Positions 21,958 through 28,800 of a stretch of 64,000 bases of DNA are shown piece after piece. The stretch's first letter is position 1. Every line of letters starts with the position of its first letter. The stretch comes from a bacterium UBP2_UBA5202. Its GTDB lineage: Bacteria; Edwardsbacteria; AC1; EtOH8. The notes under the pieces were generated by a model that saw only the letters and a program-made list of their open reading frames with translations, made no database searches and was not told where the DNA came from. The position numbers and the translations under genes were made by a program. The stretch covers positions 1 to 64,000 of the forward strand of contig DHVS01000038.1 of assembly GCA_002412795.1 (NCBI GenBank), written 5' to 3'.

Positions 21958-22836
21958 CTATCGATGCAATATCCGTTTGGCCAGGGCCGTGCCGCCGGCG
22001 CACCAGTTCACCAGGCGGCTCCACAGGTCCTGCAGCCAGAACCAGGGGGAATCGTGGTCGATCTTGTGCTTCATGTCCCAGAGGAGGTCAGTGACATATA
22101 CCCCGCAGCGGCGCAGGGCGTAATAATCGATGCTGCTGTTCTTGATCCCGGGCGAAAGACTGCAGGTAGAGAGGTATCCGGCATCCCGGGCGGCCTGCTT
22201 TACCGCTTCATTATAAAGACCGAAGGGATAGGACAGGGCGGCCACCGGCAGGCCCAGGTTCTGCTCCATCACTTGGCGGGATCCCGCCAGCTCTTCCTTC
22301 AACTTCTCCGGGCTTAAAGAACGAAGATCCCGGTGGCTTTTTCCGTGGGAGCCGAACTCGATCCCGCCGGCCTGCATCTCCTTCATCTGTTCCCAGCTCA
22401 GATGCCCGAATTTCAAACCGCCCCAGTTGATGTCCCAGTCGTTCGTTCTCCCCGCGTAATCCGTGACCACAAAGACGGTAGCGGTGAAGCCGTATTCCCT
22501 GAGCAGGGGAAAGGCGTGCTGGTAAAGCCCGGCATAAGCGTCGTCAAAGGTCAGACAGAGGTATTTTTTGCCGCTGCTTTCTCCCTGCCGCATCAGCTCC
22601 ACGGCCCGGGACAGGGTGACGCTTTGATAACCGTTCTTTCGGAAATAGTCCAAATGCCCGGCAAAACGCTTGGGGGAGATCATGGTTCCGCCCAACTCCA
22701 GCCGGGTGTCCACCTTATGGTAGGCCAGGATGGGAATGGAACTTTTGGCCGGCGGGCCGAAGCGGATCCTCCAGTAAAGGTAAAGCAGGGCGCCGGCCAG
22801 GGCGGCGGACATTATGAATACTGCGAATGTCTGCAT
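21958..22836 (-). CDS. Membrane-anchored polysaccharide deacetylase family protein
   Basis: The 292-aa protein has an N-terminal membrane anchor (about 3-25) and a NodB/CE4 domain. Motif 1 is LTFDDAYAGLY (catalytic Asp and metal Asp), motif 2 is FGSHGKSHRDL (metal His pair), and motif 3 is ALSYPFGLYN. CE4 enzymes remove acetyl groups from peptidoglycan or exopolysaccharide outside the membrane. The gene is monocistronic. Its promoter at 22844-22873 lies so close that the mRNA would have almost no leader. Confidence 0.88.
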   Translation of the reverse strand: MQTFAVFIMSAALAGALLYLYWRIRFGPPAKSSIPILAYHKVDTRLELGGTMISPKRFAGHLDYFRKNGYQSVTLSRAVELMRQGESSGKKYLCLTFDDAYAGLYQHAFPLLREYGFTATVFVVTDYAGRTNDWDINWGGLKFGHLSWEQMKEMQAGGIEFGSHGKSHRDLRSLSPEKLKEELAGSRQVMEQNLGLPVAALSYPFGLYNEAVKQAARDAGYLSTCSLSPGIKNSSIDYYALRRCGVYVTDLLWDMKHKIDHDSPWFWLQDLWSRLVNWCAGGTALAKRILHR

Positions 22837-22843
22837 GGCCTGA

Positions 22844-22873
22844 ATTTTACCGCTTAACGGCTCCGGTTGTCAA
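22844..22873 (-). promoter_or_regulatory. Promoter of the deacetylase gene, near-leaderless
   Basis: On the minus strand TTGACA (22868-22873) and TAAAAT (22844-22849) are 18 bp apart. Only 7 nt separate the -10 box from the ATG at 22836. The spacer again starts ACCG and ends CGG next to the -10 box, as at the lpxC and lipoprotein promoters. The rest of the 319-bp spacer holds the hydrogenase promoter. Confidence 0.5.
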
Positions 22874-22906
22874 TTAAAATATGGGTTATATTTTTTGGCA
22901 AAACTC

Positions 22907-22940
22907 TTGACTTTTTATGTTCTTTGTGAAATAATTCACT
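22907..22940 (+). promoter_or_regulatory. Hydrogenase-operon promoter with a CRP-type operator on its -10 box
   Basis: TTGACT (22907-22912), a 17-bp spacer and AATAAT (22930-22935) form a promoter 216 bp before hydB. The motif TGTGA-N6-TCACT (22925-22940) has the -10 box as its central six bases and differs from the CRP consensus TGTGA-N6-TCACA at one position. A regulator bound here would block initiation. A cyclic-nucleotide-binding-type protein is encoded in the same operon at 35957-36433, though it lacks an obvious DNA-binding domain. Confidence 0.5.
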
Positions 22941-23065
22941 TTCTGTGCCCCGAATATACCCGAACGGTCAACTGTTATCTTGTGACCCGGGTTTAAGGGG
23001 CCATTAGTTCATTGTCAGACAGAGAACGTTTCTTCTTTTGCCACATAAAGCACATAAACCGTTAT

Positions 23066-23087
23066 AACGTTACTACGTAATAACGTT
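23066..23087. repeat. Palindrome upstream of the hydrogenase operon
   Basis: AACGTTACTACGTAATAACGTT is self-complementary at 20 of 22 positions. It lies in the leader of the hydrogenase transcript, about 70 bp before hydB, next to the repeat CCACATAAAGCACATAAA. It could be an operator or an RNA hairpin. Confidence 0.4.
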
Positions 23088-23155
23088 AAACGTGGTGCTT
23101 AAATTCGGTAAAGCCAATCAGCAATCATTTCAATCATACGTAAGGCAATAAAAAT

Positions 23156-24241
23156 ATGCCGGAAAAGACGGTTTATTCGCTGGCCAAGGCCCAGGTGCCG
23201 GAGCTGATCGCCAAACTGCTTAAGTCCCGGAACGAGGTCTGGGCGCCGGTGAAGGGCGAGGGCGGCGACACCTTTTTGGCGCAGATCGATTCGGCCAAGC
23301 AGATAGCCCCCGAATATGTCAACGGGTTCCTGGGGGCCAAGCGCTATGTGTTCCCCCAGCTGGAGGAGCTGTTCCGCTTCAAGAAGGGCAAGAACGGAAC
23401 CACCCTGCAGACCGAGACGGATCAGCCCCGGGCGGTGATCTGGGGCATCCGGCCTTGCGACATGTCGGCGGTCAACTATTTCGACAGCTTCTTCGGCCAG
23501 GGCGCCAAGTCCGGCCCCGGCTGGAAATCGGGCGATCCGCTGCCTGACCCGCTGTACGAAAAGCGGCGGGAGCGGGTGGTGTTCATCACCCTGGCCTGCA
23601 ACCAGGCCGGGCCGAAATGCTTCTGCGTCTGCACCGACTCCGGGCCGTTCCTCTCCAAGGGTTTTGACATCCAGCTGACCGACCTGGGAACCTATTATCT
23701 GGTGGAAGTGGGGAGCACCAAGGGGGAGGAGTTCGTCAAGGAATTCAAGACCCTGTTCGGGACCGGGAACGAGAACGACGTCAAGCTCCGCCGGAAACTG
23801 GAAACGGAGGCCGAGAAGACCTTCCAGCAGCCGGTCAGTTTCTTCGCCAAGGCCATGCGCAAGCTGGACGGGGGCAAGGTGGACCAGAAGTTCTGGGAGA
23901 AGGTGGCCGGGTACTGCATCGGCTGCGGCGGCTGCATCTACGTCTGCCCCATGTGCAGTTGCTTTGACGTGGACGACAAAATGGAGTCCGATACCGATGG
24001 CCTGCGCTACCGGTCCTGGGACACCTGCGACTTTGCCGGGTTCACCCGCGAGGTCTCGGGACACAACCCCCGGGCCTCCAGGGCCGACCGCCGGAAACGC
24101 TGGTTCTACCACAAGCTGTCCATGGACTATCTGGAAAAGAACCCGGTGATCGGCTGCGTGGGCTGCGGCCGCTGCGTGGTCACCTGCCCCGGCGAGGTGG
24201 ACATGGCCACGGTGGTGAGGTGGATGCGAAAGGTCGAGTGA
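23156..24241 (+). CDS. hydB: HydB-like iron-sulfur subunit (sulfhydrogenase beta / AsrA type)
   Basis: The 361-aa protein matches the beta subunit of cytoplasmic sulfhydrogenases and anaerobic sulfite reductase subunit A. An N-terminal domain carries RPCDMSAV and a Cys cluster (KCFCVCTDSGP). The C-terminal part has two [4Fe-4S] motifs: CIGCGGCIYVCPMC and CVGCGRCVVTCP. In these enzymes it passes electrons between the FAD subunit (HydG) and the catalytic dimer. HydG is encoded next at 24837-25673. It is the first gene of the long hydrogenase locus. A GxxExxY cassette separates it from hydG. Confidence 0.88.
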   Translation: MPEKTVYSLAKAQVPELIAKLLKSRNEVWAPVKGEGGDTFLAQIDSAKQIAPEYVNGFLGAKRYVFPQLEELFRFKKGKNGTTLQTETDQPRAVIWGIRPCDMSAVNYFDSFFGQGAKSGPGWKSGDPLPDPLYEKRRERVVFITLACNQAGPKCFCVCTDSGPFLSKGFDIQLTDLGTYYLVEVGSTKGEEFVKEFKTLFGTGNENDVKLRRKLETEAEKTFQQPVSFFAKAMRKLDGGKVDQKFWEKVAGYCIGCGGCIYVCPMCSCFDVDDKMESDTDGLRYRSWDTCDFAGFTREVSGHNPRASRADRRKRWFYHKLSMDYLEKNPVIGCVGCGRCVVTCPGEVDMATVVRWMRKVE

Positions 24242-24310
24242 CCTCACCCGCCCGGGCTGCCCGCGAAAAACGAGAAAAGGGACGAAAAATAATTCATGGT
24301 ATCTACCGGG

Positions 24311-24820
24311 GTTGCCCACGAAAAACACTAAAAGGCACGGAACATTTAAATTTTACGATGGCTTGAAAAAACGCGGATAAAGTATATGAAGGTCGAATTA
24401 TTATATAAAGATGAGAGTTATGCTATAGTAGGAGCATGTTTCAATGTATATAAAAATATGGGGAGTGGGTTTTTAGAGCCAGTTAATCAGGAATGTTTGG
24501 AGATTGAATTTGAAAGACAAAAAATTCCATTTGAGCCGCAGAAAGAACTTGCCTTAAAATATCTGGACAGAACATTAAAGCAAAAGTATAAGCCGGACTT
24601 TGTTTGTTACGGAAAAATAGTGGTGGAGATCAAAGCGGTAGAAAAACTCATTGATGATCACAGGTCACAAATGTTGAATTACCTTAACGCCACCGGTTTT
24701 AAATTGGGCTTGCTGGTTAATTTCGGCCACCACCCCAGGATGGAAAACGAAAGATTTATCCTTTAAATCAAACTCCCGCTAAAAATAGAAAAATATTTTT
24801 TCGTGTATTTAGTGGGCAAA
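24311..24820 (+). mobile_element. GxxExxY cassette with inverted arms
   Basis: The ORF at 24386-24766 is flanked by GTTGCCCACGAAAAACACT and on (24311-24333) and its inverted counterpart at 24797-24820. By eye about 20 of 23 positions match. Within each arm the unit CAC-G/T-AAAAN repeats every 9-10 nt, and an extra half-copy lies at 24258-24285. The cassette separates hydB from hydG, normally adjacent. There is no transposase. Confidence 0.5.
24386..24766 (+). CDS. GxxExxY family protein
   Basis: The 126-aa product is a GxxExxY protein. The naming motif appears as GSGFLEPVN (Tyr replaced by Asn). The conserved YKPDFVCYGKIVVEIKAVEKL (PD...ExK nuclease-like core, quoted here as KPDFVCYG and VVEIKAVEKL) and LLVNFGH near the C-terminus follow. 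The PD-(D/E)xK-like pattern suggests a nuclease fold, but no activity is established. It is AT-rich relative to hydB/hydG and co-directional with the operon. Confidence 0.88.
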   Translation: MKVELLYKDESYAIVGACFNVYKNMGSGFLEPVNQECLEIEFERQKIPFEPQKELALKYLDRTLKQKYKPDFVCYGKIVVEIKAVEKLIDDHRSQMLNYLNATGFKLGLLVNFGHHPRMENERFIL

Positions 24821-24836
24821 ACCAAAAGTAAGAGCT

Positions 24837-25673
24837 ATGAATCCAAATATCTATGTTCCTTATATAGCCGAGATCACCGACATCAAGCAGGAGACCGGCG
24901 ACACCCGGACCTACGATGTCAGGATAAAGAACAAGGAAGAGGCCAGGCTGTTCCGTTCCCGGCCCGGCCAGTTCGTGGAGGCCTCGGTGTTCGGGGCCGG
25001 CGAGGCCCCCTTTGGGCTGACCACATCGCCCAAAGAGCCCGGCGTGATGACCTTCACCGTGCGGGCCTGCGGCAAGGTGACCAACGCCCTGGCCGAAATG
25101 AAGAAGGGCGACGAGATAGGCATCAAAGGCCCCCTGGGCAACAGCTTTTTGGACAAGATAGATTCCAAGGGCAAGGACATCCTGGTGATCGGGGGCGGCA
25201 TCGGACTTCCGCCGCTGCGCTCCATGATCGACCACATCTTCAACAACCGGGCCGACTACCGGGAGTTCACCATCCTCTACGGCGCCAGGACCCCGGCCGA
25301 CCGGGTCTACAAATACCAGTTGAGCGATTGGGAAAATAAGACCGACCTCAAGCTGATCCAGACGGTGGACGTGGCCGACAAGGACTGGACCGGCAACGTG
25401 GGGGTGGTCACCACTTTGTTCCCCAAGCTCAAGCTGGACATACCCAACACCGTGGTCTACACTTGCGGCCCGCCAATAATGATCAAGTTCGTGATCATTG
25501 AGCTTTTAAAGCTGGGTCTGCCGGAGAAGCAGATAGTGTCCACCTTGGAGCGCTACATGAAGTGCGGGGTGGGGAAATGCGGGCACTGCTGCATCGGGAA
25601 CAAGTACGTCTGCACCGACGGGCCGGTGTTCGATTATACCGAGATCAAGGGGCTGGCCGAAGAGGCTTTCTAA
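24837..25673 (+). CDS. hydG: HydG-like FAD/NAD(P)-binding subunit (sulfhydrogenase gamma / AsrB type)
   Basis: The 278-aa protein is a ferredoxin-reductase-like subunit. It has an FAD domain (RPGQFVEASVFG, PFGLTTSP), an NAD(P) domain (LVIGGGIGLPPLRSM, VVYTCGPPIM) and a C-terminal [2Fe-2S] motif (CGVGKCGHCCIG followed by a further Cys). With HydB it forms an NAD(P)H:ferredoxin-type electron module. In sulfhydrogenases it is followed by HydD and HydA; here the catalytic subunits are instead of the membrane-bound Hyc/Hyf type. Confidence 0.88.
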   Translation: MNPNIYVPYIAEITDIKQETGDTRTYDVRIKNKEEARLFRSRPGQFVEASVFGAGEAPFGLTTSPKEPGVMTFTVRACGKVTNALAEMKKGDEIGIKGPLGNSFLDKIDSKGKDILVIGGGIGLPPLRSMIDHIFNNRADYREFTILYGARTPADRVYKYQLSDWENKTDLKLIQTVDVADKDWTGNVGVVTTLFPKLKLDIPNTVVYTCGPPIMIKFVIIELLKLGLPEKQIVSTLERYMKCGVGKCGHCCIGNKYVCTDGPVFDYTEIKGLAEEAF

Positions 25674-25766
25674 CGATAGGGATTACGATAGGCCATACAA
25701 TGGGGATTCGATAGCGATACAATTGCAGTCTCAATGTATAACCATCGTATAGCAAAGGAAGCTATC

Positions 25767-26231
25767 GTGCATGACCTGATAGAGTACCTGCGCTCCCTGA
25801 ACCAGAGCTCCCTGATCATCGGGGTGGGGAATCCGTTGCGGGGCGACGACGGGTTCGGCCCGGCGCTGATCGCAGGGCTTAACGGGCGGACCGGCATCAG
25901 GCTGCTGGACGCCGAGGAGATCCCGGAAGCCTTCCTTGACAAAGCGGTGGAAATGGCCCCGGACAAACTGCTGATCGCCGACGCGGTGGCCCTGGGCGGC
26001 CTGCCGGGGGAAGCGGCCCTGATGCCGCCGGAATCGCTGGGGCAGAAGATAGCCATCTCCACCCACAACCTGCCGCTGTTGATGTTCATCAAGTTCTTTA
26101 AGGAGAAATGCCCGAACACCGAGGTGATGCTGCTGGGGGTCCAGCCCAAGGGCATAGAGTTCGGAAAAGAGCTGAGCCCGGAGATAAAGAAGACCATAGA
26201 CAGTTTGGTCAATATTCTGACAGCCAAGTAA
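25767..26231 (+). CDS. hycI: Hydrogenase maturation endopeptidase, HycI type
   Basis: The 154-aa product matches nickel-dependent hydrogenase maturation proteases: VGNPLRGDDGFGPALI near the start (metal-binding Asp), DAEEIPEAF and a DAVALGG segment, and a His in STHNLPL. HycI cleaves the C-terminal tail of the large subunit after nickel insertion. The large subunit at 31386-33065 does have such a tail. I prefer the GTG at 25767 (AAAGGA 7-8 nt upstream) over the ATG at 25734, which would add 11 codons derived from a repeat-like region (25676-25755, GATAG units). Confidence 0.85.
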   Translation: MHDLIEYLRSLNQSSLIIGVGNPLRGDDGFGPALIAGLNGRTGIRLLDAEEIPEAFLDKAVEMAPDKLLIADAVALGGLPGEAALMPPESLGQKIAISTHNLPLLMFIKFFKEKCPNTEVMLLGVQPKGIEFGKELSPEIKKTIDSLVNILTAK

Positions 26232-26310
26232 AATATAAAAACAGGTAACTGGTAAACTACTCGTTCAGAGCAAGTCGAACCACTCTGGTACCACCTTTAT
26301 TCAGATTTGG

Positions 26311-26380
26311 CCACAGAAAGCACATAAAACACAAAAATACATCTCTTAAATTCGGTTTGTGACCTTTGTGCCTTTTGTGG
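26311..26380. repeat. Inverted arms of short units, no ORF
   Basis: The arm starting CCACAGAAAGCACATAAA (26311-26335) and its inverted counterpart (26356-26380) agree at about 19 of 25 positions, with a CACA-type unit repeating every 9-10 nt. Only 20 nt separate the arms. Confidence 0.55.
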
Positions 26381-26406
26381 CGGAATAGTAACAAAAATAG
26401 GAATAT

Positions 26407-27861
26407 ATGCTGTTACCCATTCTACTATTCACAATGTTGCTGCTGCCCTTTGCCGGGGCGCTGGTCTCGCAGTGGCTGCCGGAGAAGAGGCAGGACGGCT
26501 TTGCCGCCGCCATAGTCAGCCTGGTGACCGCGGCCTCGCTGTGGGCGGTGTTCCTGGGCCTGAACCAAAAGGTGGACATCAACATCCTGCCCTGGCCCTG
26601 GCTGCCCCAGGGAACCCGGGTGCTGGGAGTCCACCTGGACCCGCTGTCCATAGTGCTGCTTTTGGTGACCACCATCATCGGGCTGGCGGTGACCTTCTAC
26701 GCCCGGGACTACCTGACCCCCCAGAACAGGTATCACCCGATAGAGGGCGGCAAGCGGCGCTTTTACCTGTGGCACCTGCTGTTCGTGGGAGCCATGGTGG
26801 GGGTGGCCCTGTCGCCCAACTTCCTCCAGATGTTCATCTTCTGGGAACTGACCACCATCTGCTCCTGGGCGCTGATCTCCTACTACCATAATAACGAGTC
26901 GCTGGAGGCCGGGTTCGAGGCCCTGATCAAGACCTTTTTCGGGGGCATCTTCTTCCTGATCGCCCTGATAGTGATCTTCGTCAACACCGGCAGCTTCGGC
27001 TTCGACGCCATCACCCTGCTGACCCCCCAGGCCAAGACCCTGGTCTTCATCCTGTTCCTGATAGCGGCTTGGGCCAAGTCTTCCCAGATAGTCTTCTTTG
27101 CCTGGCTGCCCAACGCCATGGCCGCTCCCACCCCGGTCTCCTGCTACCTGCACGCGGCCGCCATGGTCAAGGCCGGTGTATATTTGATGGCCCGGGTGGC
27201 CATCTCCACCGTGGGCTTCTCCTACGGGCTGGGCCTGCTGGTGGCCGTGTTTGCGGTGTTCACCATGCTGGCCGCGCTGTTCCTGTTCTTCTTCCAGACC
27301 GACCTTAAAAAGTTCCTGGCCTATTCCACCATCGCCCACCTGGGATACATCTTCCTGGGAATAGGGCTGGGGGTGATGGGCAGCTACTACGGCTACCAGG
27401 GGGCCATCCTGCACATCATCTGCCACGCCCCGGCCAAGGCCCTGCTGTTCATCTGCGTGGGGAACATAGCCTATGCCACCGGCACCCGCAACATGGACGA
27501 GCTGGGCGGCCTGACCAAGACCATGCCTTTGACCTCCATCGCCTTCATCGTGGGAACTTTAGGCGTCACCGGCATCGCGCCGCTGTCCTGCTACTGGTCA
27601 AAGCTGTTCCTGATGGAGGGCGTGATAGAGATGGGCGGCAAGACGGCCGTCTTCCTGATCATCCCCTTCGTGGCCGAGATCATCATCGCCTTCGCCTGGT
27701 ATTTCTTCATCGCCCACAAGGTGTTTTTCGGCGAGGCCTCGCCCCGGGTGAACCAGGCCCTTAGACTGCCCATGAACACCAAGGTCATTTTGATAGCGCT
27801 GATGGCGCTGACCGTGATCGCCCCGTTGGTGGGATTGCCGCTGGTGAAGTTGGTACGGTAA
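26407..27861 (+). CDS. Proton-pumping antiporter-like subunit, HyfD-like
   Basis: The 484-aa protein has about 13-14 membrane helices and the proton-antiporter domain shared by NuoL/M/N and MrpA/D. Conserved pieces are FIFWELTTICSWALISYY (Glu in TM5), WAKSSQIVFFAWLPNAM with the Lys of TM7, and the AYSTIAHLGYIFLG segment. It is closest in layout to hydrogenase-4 subunit D. It probably contributes one proton or sodium channel to the complex. It is one of three such subunits, with 28801-30849 and 36601-38127. Confidence 0.85.
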   Translation: MLLPILLFTMLLLPFAGALVSQWLPEKRQDGFAAAIVSLVTAASLWAVFLGLNQKVDINILPWPWLPQGTRVLGVHLDPLSIVLLLVTTIIGLAVTFYARDYLTPQNRYHPIEGGKRRFYLWHLLFVGAMVGVALSPNFLQMFIFWELTTICSWALISYYHNNESLEAGFEALIKTFFGGIFFLIALIVIFVNTGSFGFDAITLLTPQAKTLVFILFLIAAWAKSSQIVFFAWLPNAMAAPTPVSCYLHAAAMVKAGVYLMARVAISTVGFSYGLGLLVAVFAVFTMLAALFLFFFQTDLKKFLAYSTIAHLGYIFLGIGLGVMGSYYGYQGAILHIICHAPAKALLFICVGNIAYATGTRNMDELGGLTKTMPLTSIAFIVGTLGVTGIAPLSCYWSKLFLMEGVIEMGGKTAVFLIIPFVAEIIIAFAWYFFIAHKVFFGEASPRVNQALRLPMNTKVILIALMALTVIAPLVGLPLVKLVR

Positions 27862-27918
27862 GCCCGACCCCTCCCTTGATCCCTCCCCGCTGCGGAGAGG
27901 GATAATATGAAGGTTGAA

Positions 27919-28128
27919 AAGGTTATAACCTGAGTTAGGAAGGCTGTAACTACGGTTAGCAAGGTCCTGACCAAGGCCGGAAGGATTCTAACCAAGGTTA
28001 GCAAGGTTATTACCTAGGTCGGAAGGGTTATTACCTAGGTCGGAAGGGTTATTACCTGGGCCGGAAGGGTTATTACCTAGGTCGGAAGGGTTCTTACCTG
28101 GGTTACAAGGGTTATTACCATAGTTAGC
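27919..28128. repeat. Tandem array of about ten 21-bp units
   Basis: The spacer 27862-28232 carries about ten units of the form AAGGGTTATTACCTAGGTCGG. The central four are nearly identical and the outer ones diverged, with lengths of 20-22 bp. Each unit contains short self-complementary parts (GGTTATTACC, CCTAGG). Read in one minus frame it would give a 7-residue repeat (NNPSDLG), but no start or ribosome site supports a gene. It lies between the HyfD-like gene and the lipoprotein. Confidence 0.85.
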
Positions 28129-28232
28129 AGCTTCCGTTAGTGAAGCCGATACGATAAGGCACCTAATGGGACGCGGATTTATTTTTAGGGTAGGCACTTT
28201 CCTGGCAGGAGAGGGAAATTTAATGAGGGCGT

Positions 28233-28769
28233 ATGAAATATTTCAAAGTATTTTTATCGTTGGTCATTGTCACTACTGGTTGTGCCAGCACAACCCGGAG
28301 AGTGACCCCAGCAAAAATTGAGTTGACGGAAACATTAATTGTTGAACAGCCTAAGGAAAATAAAATAAGTCAAGAGGCTTTTATAATAAAGGTTTCTGAA
28401 TTAAAAGGGAAAATAAGGATTTTAAACAGCAGGCAGTCCAATTCGCAAATATTATCAATAAATGACCAATTAGATTCTTTAGTCGTTAGCGAAGATCTGG
28501 CACGTGATAGGTCAATCAATAAAGGATTGGGGTGGGGTCTTGTTGCCGGCATTTTACCAGCGCCTTTTATTTATGTGAAAGAAAACGGCACTGAATTTGG
28601 GAGTTTAATATCAGTGGTTTCCATATCGTCTTTGATTTGGTTAGGTACTACTACCGGTTGGTTGATTGGTCAGCATAAATGTAAATACATTCAAAAAAGG
28701 ACTTATCAAAAACTCATAGACATAATTAACGAGCACAACAGTTTGGTTGGTTGGCAAAATAAACCATAA
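28233..28769 (+). CDS. Hypothetical lipoprotein inserted in the hydrogenase operon
   Basis: The 178-aa product has a lipoprotein signal (lipobox VTTGC at about 13-17), a charged region with heptad-like hydrophobics (about 40-95), then two hydrophobic segments (about 98-112 and 122-146) and a polar tail. No family is recognised. It is AT-rich and lies behind the 21-bp tandem array, between two antiporter-like subunit genes. It therefore looks like an accessory insertion, not a hydrogenase subunit. Confidence 0.6.
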   Translation: MKYFKVFLSLVIVTTGCASTTRRVTPAKIELTETLIVEQPKENKISQEAFIIKVSELKGKIRILNSRQSNSQILSINDQLDSLVVSEDLARDRSINKGLGWGLVAGILPAPFIYVKENGTEFGSLISVVSISSLIWLGTTTGWLIGQHKCKYIQKRTYQKLIDIINEHNSLVGWQNKP

Positions 28770-28800
28770 AGCATCATAATTCGTAATTTCAGATAAACAT

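Noticed and set aside
27919..28128. CRISPR array or a coding repeat protein (NNPSDLG repeat on the minus strand)
   Set aside because: Units are contiguous without spacers, so not CRISPR. The minus frame has no supported start or ribosome site and opposes the operon.
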